Assembly (NCBI GenBank): GCA_004380135.1
Contig: QXCR01000314.1
Coordinates: 1 to 18,836, forward strand
Source: Stemphylium vesicarium
Lineage: Eukaryota > Ascomycota > Dothideomycetes > Pleosporales > Pleosporaceae
DNA: 18,836 bases
Reading direction: 5' to 3'
The position numbers were made by a program, and so were the translations under genes. Shown here in pieces: positions 9,790 through 17,988 of the stretch (the first letter of the stretch is position 1; every line of letters starts with the position of its first letter). The notes below the pieces were generated by a model. That model was not told where the DNA came from. It ran no database searches and saw only the letters and a list, made by a program, of their open reading frames with translations.

Positions 9790-9914
9790 AAGCAAACTAA
9801 GTAAGTTAAGCAAGCAACAAATTGCTCCCAAGCAAGTTAAGTTACGCATACGCTCTAACCAAGCAAGTCAAGTTTGAGTCAGTGACTTGCTTAACTTGCT
9901 TGTTGGCAACTCTG
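9790..9914 (-). repeat. hAT-1 right inverted repeat and subterminal repeats
   Basis: Terminal repeat at 9893-9914 (reverse complement CAGAGTTGCCAACAAGCAAG), with inward copies of CAAGCAAGTTAAGTT-like words to about 9790. Confidence 0.85.
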
Positions 9915-9922
9915 CTATCTAC
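9915..9922. repeat. hAT-1 target-site duplication, right
   Basis: CTATCTAC, identical to 6756-6763 immediately outside the other end. Confidence 0.95.
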
Positions 9923-10040
9923 GCTAGTATTTATCTACCTATTAGATAAACATTAGTCTAAGGTAATCTAAGCGTCTATTAGACGCGTCTACTAAGATTC
10001 TATTAAGAAGCTCTACTAAAGGGCGTTTAGCCTATTATAA

Positions 10041-10060
10041 TATCTCCCCCCCCCTCTTTT
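10041..10060 (-). other. Polypurine tract of the chromodomain gypsy element
   Basis: On the minus strand AAAAGAGGGGGGGGGAGATA lies between the end of the integrase/chromodomain relic and the start of LTR3, the expected place for the plus-strand primer. Confidence 0.75.
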
Positions 10061-10720
10061 TAGGGGTCTACCTATTTTTCTCCTAAAAACTATCCAGGAG
10101 GCGTCCTTCGGCGTCGCGGTGCGGTGCCGTACGGGATAGCCAGCGGTCTAGGGCTTCCGTATCCTTAAGTAGCTAGACTAGCTTAAACGTCGTTTAGTAG
10201 TATCCTCTCTATTTAACCTTATATTTACGTTTAGCTTCTCTCTTAACGCGGCGTTCCTATTCTTTTATAATATCTTCTATTACCTATTTATCCTCTCCCG
10301 CTACTTATAACGCTAGTAGCTAGGAATTGTCTACTTTCTAGCTTATTAGCGGGTCTAAACTTACTAGCTTAATCTTATTAATATAGAATACTAGGTAGGG
10401 ACCTAGAGGCGTATTTAGCTTAACTAAGTAGCTATTAATTACCTCTACTACTATATACTTAGCGTTTTTCTAGTCTAGCTTCTTTAATATCTATTTAGTG
10501 CTATACTACTAGTCTAAGCGTAGCTAAATCTTATCACCTACCTAGTATTATTGAGCCTCTCGTCGCGACCTGTTCGCTTGTCGTTCCTGCTCCTACTGCG
10601 CACTCGCTATGCTTGCTTAGGCTAACTTAAGGACGCTTCGGAGTTTTGAGACGATCTACTCTACTTTCTTATTGTCTAAGCAGTTATTAGGTGTACCTAA
10701 GGGCAGCGCTCGTTCTTCTA
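10061..10720 (-). pseudogene. Integrase C-terminus plus chromodomain of a gypsy element
   Basis: The minus-strand frame begins LPLGTPNNCLDNKKVE at 10710 and continues VSKLRSVLKLA, then ERQANRSRREAQ-stop and VGDKI-stop-LRLD, the GDxVWL-type C-terminal domain of gypsy integrase. A chromodomain follows at about 10310-10155: VIEDIIKEQERRVKREAKRK, then YKVK-stop-RGYY with the usual W as a stop, then KDTEALDRWL. Chromodomains of this kind steer insertion towards marked chromatin. The relic ends in a polypurine tract and LTR3. Its 5' side stops at the terminal repeat starting at 10724, so the rest of integrase and pol was cut off. The last part, near 10080-10130, is little mutated. Confidence 0.88.
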
Positions 10721-10723
10721 GCG

Positions 10724-10900
10724 TAGACTGGCAAATGGGTCTAGGTTGGGTTGGGGTTGGGTCGTCTTGGCAGCGGCCCTGACCCAACCCAACACCAACC
10801 CAAGGTGATCAGCAACAGCATGGAGGCAGGGCTGGGCCAGCGATGAGTAAGGCTGGGTATACGCTAGGCCGTAGTAGGGGTCAGGGTTAGGTTAATTAAA
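10724..10900 (+). repeat. hAT-2 left terminal and subterminal repeats
   Basis: Terminal repeat at 10724-10740, then GGTTGGGTTGGGGTTGGGT near 10745-10763 and inverted CCCAACCCAACACCAACCC near 10784-10802, with GGTCAGGGTTAGG at about 10879. Little RIP is visible, since CpA sites remain. Confidence 0.75.
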
Positions 10901-11239
10901 AACAGCTACAAATTTAGATAGTTACGCATTATAATAAAACTAATGAAATGTGCTCATGAGATGCGAACTTGTTTGTTGTTGTGAGCTATCAGAACGGGCT
11001 ATATAGAAGGAACGAGCTGAACAGACGCTAGTGCTAAAGAGGTACACACGTGACCTGTACCCAAGAACAGAAACTACATGTGTAAGAGTCTAGATTTATA
11101 ATTATTATAGTTAGTTATTATAAAATTGTAAGTAGAAGGTATTAGAATATTATTTAGATAAGGAGGCGAAGCTATATATATAGAAACTACCTAACTTAAC
11201 TAAAAGCCTCCTAATATAACTAGGAACTACCTAACTTAA
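10901..11239. other. Spacer between the hAT-2 left end and the histone relic
   Basis: AT-rich, becoming RIP-like after 11090. A short word, GAA-CTACCTAACTTAA, occurs twice (near 11187 and 11223). No reading frame or RNA gene was recognised. It is on the 3' side of the histone H3 relic and may include its downstream region. Confidence 0.4.
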
Positions 11240-11811
11240 TTAATACTTAATTCTAAACTTATTGTAGTATCTACGCGCTATCCTAATATCCTTACTCTAG
11301 ATAGTAAAGCGCCTAGCGTGAATTATATTAAAGTTAATATCTAGGCTACTTAGCATAGAGTAAGAAAGTAAGTATTTAATATAGTATATCTTTAAGAAAA
11401 ATTAGTAAGGAAAGCCTTAGTAGCCTCTTAAAACGCTTTAAGCGCCCTAGCCTATACTCTTATCTAATTGTTACCTAACTTCTGCTCTTAGAGTATCTCA
11501 CGGACGAGACGCGCGAAGGGCAGCTTGCGCATAAGGAGTTCAGTCGTCTTCTGGCAGCGCCTGATCTCGCGGAGCGCAATAGCTGCGTAAAGTTAGCATA
11601 ATACTGTGATAAAGTAACGTAATGACATACTGCCAGGTTTGTACCTGTAGGCCTTCTTGACCTGTTGGCCACTGAGGCGCTTGCCGCCCTCTCTTTGGCG
11701 CGGAGCTCTTCGCGCAACCTTAGCCTGGAGGCCTTTGCGAGGGGACTTGCCGCCAGTGACACGCGCGGTGGCGGAGCGCTGCGACGTAGGAGGCTTTCTA
11801 GTGCGCGACAT
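11240..11811 (-). pseudogene. Histone H3 variant, broken, three exons
   Basis: Starts MSRTRKPPTSQRSATARV with TGGKSPRKGLQAK, then KKAYRYKPG. An intron with GTATGT donor, GCTAAC branch site and CAG acceptor (11583-11630, 48 nt) joins this to TIALREIRRCQKTTELLMRK and LPFARLVREI. After a run of RIP-type stops come ARALKAF-stop-EATKAFL and, beyond a second probable intron (11341-11389, donor G lost) and one single-base shift near 11405, DINFNIIHARRFTI-stop-SKDI and RIARR. This order is the whole H3 histone fold. The tail differs from canonical H3: about 13 extra residues before TAR, no K9 equivalent, and K27 replaced by Arg. The stretch between REI and the next helix is about three residues longer than in H3, a trait of centromeric CenH3. 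It would have packaged DNA in nucleosomes. It is divergently arranged with the gene at 12109. Confidence 0.87.
11583..11630 (-). other. Intron 1 of the histone H3 relic
   Basis: 48 nt with GTATGT donor, ATGCTAAC branch site and CAG acceptor. It lies exactly between YKPG and the conserved ALREIRR helix, and removing it restores the frame (PGT-IALRE). Confidence 0.9.
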
Positions 11812-12108
11812 GCTGCGATTGCTGCGTAGAGTTGTGGATGCGGTGCGGTTGCGGTGGTTGTTGTGATAAGTCCCTACAATAGTTGGAATATACTTCTGCT
11901 AAGGCCGCCCTTGCGCCCCGTACGGGCTAGGTGATTGCCTAAACAGGAATCTTCATACTCATACTCATACTCATACTCATACTCATACTCACCCTCACTC
12001 TCACCCTTACCAACAAACTTAACTATAACCATAACCACCGCAGCTACAACCACAACTGCCGCAACTACAACTATACCGCATCAACAACTCTACGCAGTAA
12101 TCGCAATT
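11812..12108. promoter_or_regulatory. Divergent intergenic region with (TCATAC)n microsatellite
   Basis: 297 bp between the start of the histone H3 relic and the start of the plus-strand relic, so it should contain both promoters. It holds six TCATAC units at 11953-11988 and Thr/Ala-type CAACTAC/ACAACC repeats near 12020-12075. It is little mutated. An ATG at 11935 opens a Ser-Tyr repeat frame continuous with the gene at 12109, but low-complexity 5' leader is the simpler reading. No clear TATA box was seen. Confidence 0.5.
11953..11988 (+). repeat. (TCATAC)6 microsatellite
   Basis: Six perfect hexamers followed by a partial unit, in the leader of the plus-strand relic at 12109. Confidence 0.95.
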
Positions 12109-13316
12109 ATGACTGCGCCGCCTCGAGATGAGCAGTACGAGCCTCTAGGTGACTTCGCCTCACTTTAGCGAACGGAGACCGCACCGCTAACTAGGTTTGA
12201 GCGCTATAAGTGGGCTGCCTTAATAAAGGTAATAATTATAGCTTCTTATTATAGTATATACTAACCTAGGTAGAGCTTTACTAATGAATAAGATGAAATC
12301 CTCGCCATCCTTGCGCAGCGCGGCTCTGGCGGTTCAAGGAAAGGCCGCCCTACCAACTACCGCGCGCCTTTCACAGGCGCATTGAGCGCTACGCCGCGCG
12401 CTGTCGCACAACGCAATCGCAAGGCCACGCAAGGCGACGAGGATAGGACGTTGACTCTGGCGAGTGACTCGGATAGGAGCGCGAAGTCTAGTCTGATGAA
12501 GAAGCGTAGGGCTAATGGCCGGGCCCATGACAAGAACTGTGTGGCGCGCGCGGTTAAGGAGATAGAGGAGAAGCGCTTCCGTGAATATAAGAGCGGTAGG
12601 TTATTATATCTATTTATTACTTTCTAGTACTAACTATTAGTATAGAAATAGCTTTAAACTACGCTTAATGCGGCGCATCGTAAATAGGATAATATCTATT
12701 GAGATATTAATAACTATAAGCTCTCTAACGACATAGCTACGCGAGGGCTATTACTAGTAGTTACTAAGTTAGATAAACTACTTAAGGGCCCTAATAGACT
12801 ATGGGCGTCTAGTGGTATAGTTAAGAAGCTAATGCGCAAGTCCTACTAAGAGTGCACTGCCATAGACAAGAATAGAAGCTAGACAGACAAGGCCGCTAGG
12901 AAAGAATAGGTGGCCTATAGGAAAGATATAATAGATAGAGAGGTCGCAATGTATAAGGCTAAGAATTAGGAGTATATTAATTATATCTATTTATTACTCA
13001 CCTCTACTTAATATAAGATAGACTCTATTAATCTAAGCCTAAGCCTAAGCTGTCTAACGCAGAAGATATAGATAAGCTATACATCCCTAGTAAGAATAAC
13101 GAGGAGTGTGAGGTAGCGATATCCGAGGACGAGAGTGAAGATGAGGAGGAGAGTAACGGCTATAGGTCTTTAGCTAAGGAGACTAAGGATAATAATAATA
13201 ATAAGGCTGAGAGCACTACTAAGGACTCTAAGGACGCAGTCAAGACGGAAGAGTAGATTAGATTTTAGGAGTTATGCGCTAAGCTAGGTAGCATAGCCAA
13301 GTGTTATGTCAGCTAA
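12109..13316 (+). pseudogene. Unknown four-exon gene relic, basic middle and acidic C-terminal region
   Basis: Not recognised. From ATG 12109, removing three short introns (12229-12273, 12596-12640, 12972-13021; two with TACTAAC branch sites) gives a continuous 355-codon frame with about 14 stops, nearly all TAG/TAA. This frame agreement is strong evidence for a once spliced gene. Exon 1 begins MTAPPRDEQYEPLGDFASL. Exon 2 has SFTNE-stop-DEILAILAQRG, faintly like a SANT/Myb helix, then a basic region with KKRRANGRAHDKN and EIEEKRFREYK. Exon 3 has GPNRLWASSGIVKKLMRKSY and KDIIDREVAMYKAK, probably helical. Exon 4 carries an acidic stretch (ISEDESEDEEES) and Lys-rich repeats. A nuclear, DNA- or chromatin-associated protein is plausible but inferred only from composition. 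It shares a 297-bp divergent spacer with the histone H3 relic. Exon 2 is almost free of RIP while exon 3 is heavily hit. Confidence 0.65.
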
Positions 13317-14053
13317 TTAATCCTTTGCATGATGTAGCAACTCCTATTTTAGCCGTGCTAATTATTTCTTAAATAGTACTAACTTTGCAGGGTTTTTAAA
13401 TTAGTTGTCGCACTATACCGCACTAATGCCTTAGGTGCGCCAGGTCCTCCGCAGCCCTAGATTTTCGAGCGCTTGACAGATTGACGTGTCTCTTGCCTAT
13501 ACTCTGCCTAGACTGCTAGTATACAAGGACCCGTCTTAGATTCCAACCTTAGATTCTATATTCTTAGCCCTAGAATCTATTAGAATTCTAAATTCTATCT
13601 TTAACTTCTATATTCTTAACTTAGCTATTAAGTTAGACTAGATTAGCTTAAGAGCATTAATAAAGCTTTCGTATGCCCTTCTATATAAGCCTCTTCCTAA
13701 CACATCCCCGCGGTGGTATACAGCGCACTGCTTCATCAGACTTCGACCGACAGCCTCTCCACTATCATCCCTGGGACCAAGCCTACTGGCTACCTCGCCC
13801 TTTACTACCTCTAACCACAGGATTCCTGTTATTTCCGAGCCATACGTTCCTTTGTCAGGGCTATCTCGCTCGCCCAACTACACCACCACGATCAAAATCT
13901 ACAGCCAGCTCTACAGCGCGACTTGCGCTGTGATAAAAGGATGTAATTACTACTTAGCTGCCCTAACTACACCACCACGATCGAAAAATATAATTAAATC
14001 CACTAACGCCACACTTCTATAACACCAACACGCGCTGCTCTATAGATAATAAG
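13317..14053. promoter_or_regulatory. Probable upstream region of the hAT-2 transposase
   Basis: Contains T-rich repeats of the form TTCTATATTCTTA(A/G)C near 13555-13620, a TATA-like CTATATAAGC at 13681, and a GC-balanced patch 13690-13935 almost free of RIP. A 25-bp direct repeat around AACTACACCACCACGATC lies at 13873-13897 and 13961-13987. An open frame of 86 codons (13673-13933) is rich in Pro and Ser and resembles no known family; it is more likely 5' leader than a gene. Confidence 0.4.
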
Positions 14054-16658
14054 ATGGTCAACAGACCTAATAGGGTTCTATTATCACTCGCTAACTTTGA
14101 GGTAACTAGCTATAGAATAGTAGTAGGGGGTAAATATACTATAGTCAAACTTATAAAGTATCTACACTAATTTATTACTAATAATAATAAGCGTACTATA
14201 GTAGTAAATATATAAAGATCCTAGTAGGATAATACTAGGTATATAAGAGACCCTAATACACCTAATTCTTATTAGGATTTATACACTTATTCTAGTTACA
14301 TATAGACTAGTGTTAGGGAAGGAGTAGAGTATATAATAGGTATACTATATATCTTCTACTTACGCTATAGGTAGATTTTATAGTATTCTAATAGCGAAAG
14401 AAGTATTAGAACTAGGCATGTTATTAAATACTAGTTAACTAAGGTATATAGTTTAATAGAGGCCTTTGTTCACGACTAACCCTATACGCCTTTTACTCCT
14501 AGACCTAGAATAACTTCTTTATTTATACTACTCTACTCTATAGAGGCGCTTAAAGAAGAGCTTATACATATAGTTATTAATAGTAACTAGTTATTTTAGT
14601 CTATTAAGCAATTATCTTTCCTATAGTTTATAGACTTCCTATAGCCTAGTACTATAATAATAAGCTGTTATAAATTTAAATAAATGTTCTATAAGTAATA
14701 CGATAAAGCTAAAGCGGCCCTACTTAGCGATATTAGCACATCAACGAAGATATCCATTGCACTTGATAGCTAGTCTGCGGCAAACCACCTGAGCTTCCTC
14801 GCTATTAAGGGCTATTACATTAACACCAACTAGAAGCTGCGCGAGAGGCTCCTCAATTTTGTCCCCTTACGTGGCAAACACACTAGTTTCTCCATAGTAA
14901 TAGAAGTTATAAAGGTGCTAGATAAGACTAAGATAAAATTAGGTCTCCCTACTATTACCTATAATAATGCTAGGATTAATAGTACTATTGTAACGTCTTT
15001 TAAATACTATCTCGAAACTAAGAATATTAACTAGAGTTTAGATAAGAGCTTAATACTTTACTTAGCCTATATTATCAACCTCGTCGTATAGGATATTATT
15101 TAACACCTTAAGCTTGCAGCTTTAGATAAGCTCACCTATACTGCGACCCTGCAGAGGCAACACATAGAAGACGTAGAGGCTTGATCTTCTATTCCTAACT
15201 TGTTGCGAAAGGTAATAGTCTCGTTATTATAGCTATTTATTATAAGCTAATAGGCTATAGCTACGGATAATCTAGATTACAATTGACGTGTCACCACAAC
15301 GATACGAGCGCTTTCTTAGCCTCTAATCGCACCTCCCGCCAAAGGAGCGAGTGTCGGTCGTACGCGATGTCAAGACTCGCTGGAACTCCACCTACGATAT
15401 GTGCTCGCGCGCACTTAGAGTTAAGAGCTTTATCAATGAGTGGCTTAATATAGAGATTGCAAATAAGTACGGTGCTCGTGCAATAGGTTAAAGAATCGAT
15501 AGGTCTGCTAATATAGACTTCCGCGATCTTAGGCGCCTACGGCTAGATAGTATAGAGTAGGAACACCTCTTTAAACTTACGAAGATGCTATAGAAGTTTA
15601 AGGAAGCTACTAACTTCTTAAGCTAGTAGTAAGAGTTATAGATCTAATATATCCAGTATATATATAATCGCCTATTTAACTTTATAGATAATATAACTAA
15701 GGAACTAGACGACTTAGTAGACGAGAACTTAAGAGAATAGCATAATAATAATAAATAGCCCACAATCGTCCTAAACGCAACTAATAAAGGCAGAGAGAAG
15801 CTTAGCAAGTATTACTTGAAGACTAATGCATCGCGCGGCTATCTATACACATAAGTACTAATAGTGGGCATAAGGCGAGACGTGGGACCTAGCAGATAAA
15901 TACATATATTAGAATTAGTTCCTTGACTACTGTAATTGATATAACGAGATGAAGTCTGGCGGGGGGGTATCGCACCATCCACCCCTGTACGATCTGCACG
16001 GTGAAACCTACAGGGAAATCAGTGGTTTCGCAAGCCCGATCTTCGCTCTACATCTGGCAGCTTCTCCGCAGCAAGTCAGCGATCGTTCACATCAGACTCT
16101 AATAAGTCTAGTCTTTGCACAAGAGACGAGGCCGACATGTATTTATCGTCTCCTGCGGTATAACGAACTAATGATTTTAATGTTCTCTAGTGGTGGGAAA
16201 CCTATGAAGCAATGTACCCACGGCTTACATAAGTCGCGAGGGATGTGCTAGTAGTTCCTCTCGCCTAGGTAGGGGTTGAGCGCGTCTTTAACTGCTCTAA
16301 GGACGTGATTGGGGATCGGAGACACCAATCAAAGCTAGCAATACTGCAGCGGATTATATTTCTAAAGGATATTATTACACTAGAGGATAACATAGCTATA
16401 GACGATGGCGTAGAAGCTAAAGACGCACTAGTTAACGACGTGTTAGACCTTCTAGCACTAATTATGTAGCCGCTTATCACCCTAAACTTTGTTTCTACCT
16501 TAGGTCCTATTTATACCCCCTACCGCGGGGACATAGAGGAGAATACTAACTATGAGGAAGAATGGGACGATTTACCGCTAATTGCAGAACGGCTAAAGCG
16601 AAAATGTAGAATACCTAAATATTATAGGAAGGAGAAGAATAAGGAGCTAAAGCGATAA
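14054..16658 (+). pseudogene. hAT-2 transposase, RIP-inactivated
   Basis: A different hAT subgroup from hAT-1. The start at ATG 14054 (MVNRPNRVLLSLANFEV) is tentative because 14100-14690 is riddled with stops. Readable catalytic part: KISIALDSWSAANHLSFLAI (first Asp kept), KGYYINTNWKLRERLLNF, then TITYNNARINST where the family has a D-N-A box. An intron at 15212-15260 (49 nt) joins to PQRYERFLSL, LPPKERVSVVRDVK and TRWNSTYDMCSRALR. The dimerisation region runs DEADMYLSSPAV, WWETYEAMYPRL, VARDVLVVPLA, VGVERVFNCSKDVIGDRR, FLKDIITLEDN. A frame change falls at the G-run 15959-15966, so homopolymer slippage joins the RIP stops. The C-terminal 200 codons are well preserved. It would act on the 10724 and 16962 ends. 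Confidence 0.9.
15212..15260 (+). other. Probable intron in the hAT-2 transposase
   Basis: 49 nt, GTAATAGTC donor, AGCTAATAG possible branch site and CTATAG acceptor. It falls between NLLRK and the conserved block before PQRYERF, in matching phase. Confidence 0.6.
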
Positions 16659-16962
16659 GTATATATTAATAATGCATATATATAATGCGATAAACTATGC
16701 TTATACTATAATAAACTACTGCGATAATGTAGAAGCTCTATACTAGCGACTTTTTTTGGAGTAGAACGAGATAACCCAACCCCAACCTGGGGCAACCTAA
16801 CCCCAAGCAGGCGTGGCTTAGGCCTAGCCCCGTGTTAGGATGGCCCTACTCCAACCCTGACCCGGGCCGTTATAACCCTGACCTAACCCCGACTCTAGTC
16901 CTTGCAGCCCATAACCCAACCCCAACCTAGCCCGCGGTTGCCCCAACCCATTTGCCAGCCTA
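16659..16962 (-). repeat. hAT-2 right subterminal repeats and terminal repeat
   Basis: After about 90 bp of AT-rich sequence, AACCCAACCCCAACC-type words recur near 16773, 16797, 16868-16892 and 16913-16948, mostly on one strand, up to the 17-bp terminal repeat at 16946-16962. They mirror the words of the left end and are probable transposase-binding sites. RIP is nearly absent here, unlike in the coding part. Confidence 0.75.
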
Positions 16963-16989
16963 AGTAAAAATTTGGAGGTACATAGATTG

Positions 16990-17259
16990 ATTACGAACCT
17001 CTAAAGTAAAGGCTTTGAGGATAGTCTTAAATGGGGCAGCAATTATTGCGCATAAGCTAGTATTAGCGAAAAACGAGATCGCAGAGCTTTGAGCGGCAAA
17101 TAGGACTACCACAAGGCGTAGGTAGCATAAAAGGAAAATATTTGGGCAGAGGGGACCTTAATATTTGAAAACGGGGCTCGTCTAATTGCTCTACAGGAGA
17201 TTGGGGCGTGTAGTGATTCGAAGAAGCCAAAGAAGCGGGTGTGCGCTGAAGGAGGTGAG
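16990..17259 (+). pseudogene. C-terminal fragment of a pogo/Fot1-type transposase
   Basis: Plus-strand translation gives SKVKALRIVLNGAAIIAHKL, then VLAKNEIAEL-stop-AANRTT and RRR-stop-HKRK. After a frame shift near 17130 it gives EGTLIFENGARLIALQEIGA, then SKKPKKRVCAEGGE. The coiled segment, the basic HKRKR patch and the EGTLTxEEG... KK.KKR...EGGE tail are what fungal pogo-family transposases show after their DDE domain. The catalytic domain is absent; homology starts just inside the hAT-2 right end. The fragment is cut cleanly by LTR2 at 17260, which should have inserted into it. It is fairly lightly mutated. Confidence 0.7.
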
Positions 17260-17629
17260 TGTTACAACCTTGAGTCAAAACGCTTACGACCACGCCGCAA
17301 CCGCGCCACAACCACACCGCACGAGCAAGACCAGGATGGCGATCTTGCAAAACGATGACTGTTAGCAGTCACGTGACCGATCACTGCGCCAAGGACTATC
17401 GCTAGGAGAGATCACGACTACCACGACTATTGCTAGGAGCGATCACGACTATCATGGCTATCACAAAAATATATAGCTACTAGATAGCGCACCCTTGTAG
17501 TCGCTGTGTTTCACTTTAAAATCTAAGGATTAGTACCTAATTACTAGAGACCCTGAGTGATTACATCAATCTTCTAATCGTGCTTACTTCCCTCGTACTA
17601 TTACATCGATATTCTAATCGGCTAGTACA
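17260..17629 (+). repeat. LTR2 right copy, little mutated
   Basis: 370 bp, begins TGTTACAACC and ends CTAGTACA. It is the inverted counterpart of 4950-5334. Here TG and CA ends and many CpA/TpG sites survive, so this is close to the ancestral sequence. It contains a GATCACGACTA(C/T) motif repeated near 17411 and 17442. Alignment with the left copy continues past the end into the gag leader, so this is a 5' LTR. Confidence 0.85.
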
Positions 17630-17685
17630 ACCCCGTTCATCACGCGCCCAGCTTATTCCCAAGAACCAACCCTAGGTCATTTAAG
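17630..17685 (+). other. Truncated gag leader of the LTR2 element
   Basis: Matches, inverted, the sequence between LTR2 and gag at about 4893-4949: CACGCGCCCAGCTTATTCCC here against a mutated version there. Similarity fades just after GACGACCTTCACA. The rest of the element is missing. No standard primer-binding site could be named. Confidence 0.65.
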
Positions 17686-17988
17686 GACGACCTTCACAGT
17701 GAGCCAACTCAAAGGCGCTGCGGGCGGTGCAATAAGAGTAGACATAACGAGCCTACGTGTACGCAAGCAGTAAAAGTAAGCTGTGAATGATATGTTGGAT
17801 TGCATTGTTCTATAAAGGGCCATACTTTGCTGTTTTGTGCCAGAATAGGATGGTTTTAGTGGGGGCTTGGCAAAAATGTCTCACCGTCCCGGGTGTCTCG
17901 CTAACCCGTGACGTACGTTACCGGTGTGTTGTAGTTATGAGAGTAGATCTACTATTGTTAATAGGATAATATATCTAGAAAAGTCAAG
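17686..17988. other. Unassigned spacer, not RIP-like
   Basis: Balanced base composition with TpG and CpA present, unlike the relics to the left. A 60-codon open frame (17787-17969) has no recognisable features. No RNA gene was seen. Confidence 0.5.

Larger units (their letters stand above)
6764..9914 (+). mobile_element. Complete hAT transposon (hAT-1), 3,151 bp
   Basis: The left end is CACAGTTGCCAAAAAGCAAG and the reverse complement of the right end is CAGAGTTGCCAACAAGCAAG. Over 22 bp only two positions differ, and both start with CA as hAT ends do. A perfect 8-bp duplication (CTATCTAC) flanks them. Inside each end are many copies of short motifs of the form AAGCAAGTCAAGTT in both orientations (6775-6920 and 9790-9905), typical subterminal transposase-binding repeats. 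One transposase relic fills the interior on the plus strand. The element is complete in structure but its transposase is dead, so it could move only with enzyme supplied from elsewhere. Confidence 0.95.
6664..10039 (-). repeat. LTR3 of the chromodomain gypsy element, split by a hAT insertion
   Basis: On the minus strand a purine tract (10041-10060) is followed by TATAATAGG at 10039, read as an original TGTAATAGG. The matching end is ...AGCCCCTTACA at 6664, so the LTR has short inverted ends of TGTAA/TTACA type. Removing the hAT transposon and one copy of its 8-bp target duplication leaves about 217 bp, a normal length for a fungal gypsy LTR. LTR sequence occupies 6664-6763 and 9923-10039. The LTR ends are inferred from position and the partial TG/CA pattern; no second copy is available for comparison. 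Confidence 0.6.
10724..16962 (+). mobile_element. Candidate composite hAT unit (hAT-2) with passenger genes, 6,239 bp
   Basis: The left end TAGACTGGCAAATGGGT and the reverse complement of the right end TAGGCTGGCAAATGGGT match at 16 of 17 bases. Both are followed inward by GGTTGGGGTTGGGT-rich sequence. The first T is probably a mutated C, giving the CAG start of hAT elements. A hAT transposase relic lies inside near the right end, but the unit is about twice the length of hAT-1, and 10905-13320 carries two unrelated broken genes. No 8-bp target duplication is visible (TTCTAGCG on the left, AGTAAAAA on the right). The two ends may therefore belong to one large element, or to two related copies that trapped host DNA. 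Confidence 0.6.

Noticed and set aside
10745..10890. Telomere-like GGTTGGGG repeats here and at 16770-16950
   Set aside because: They are irregular, not TTAGGG arrays, and sit just inside matching inverted ends, so transposon subterminal repeats fit better.
11475..11866. Other open frames over the histone relic on both strands
   Set aside because: The frame matching histone H3 explains the region; the others are shadows.
12382..12627. Separate 81-codon gene
   Set aside because: It is exon 2 of the spliced relic starting at 12109, running into an intron.
13638..13933. Protein-coding gene in the unmutated patch upstream of hAT-2
   Set aside because: Open on both strands with low-information composition and no family resemblance; a leader region is simpler.
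15949..16251. 100-codon open frame
   Set aside because: It begins in the hAT-2 frame but leaves it at the G-run and then runs in the wrong frame over the dimerisation region.
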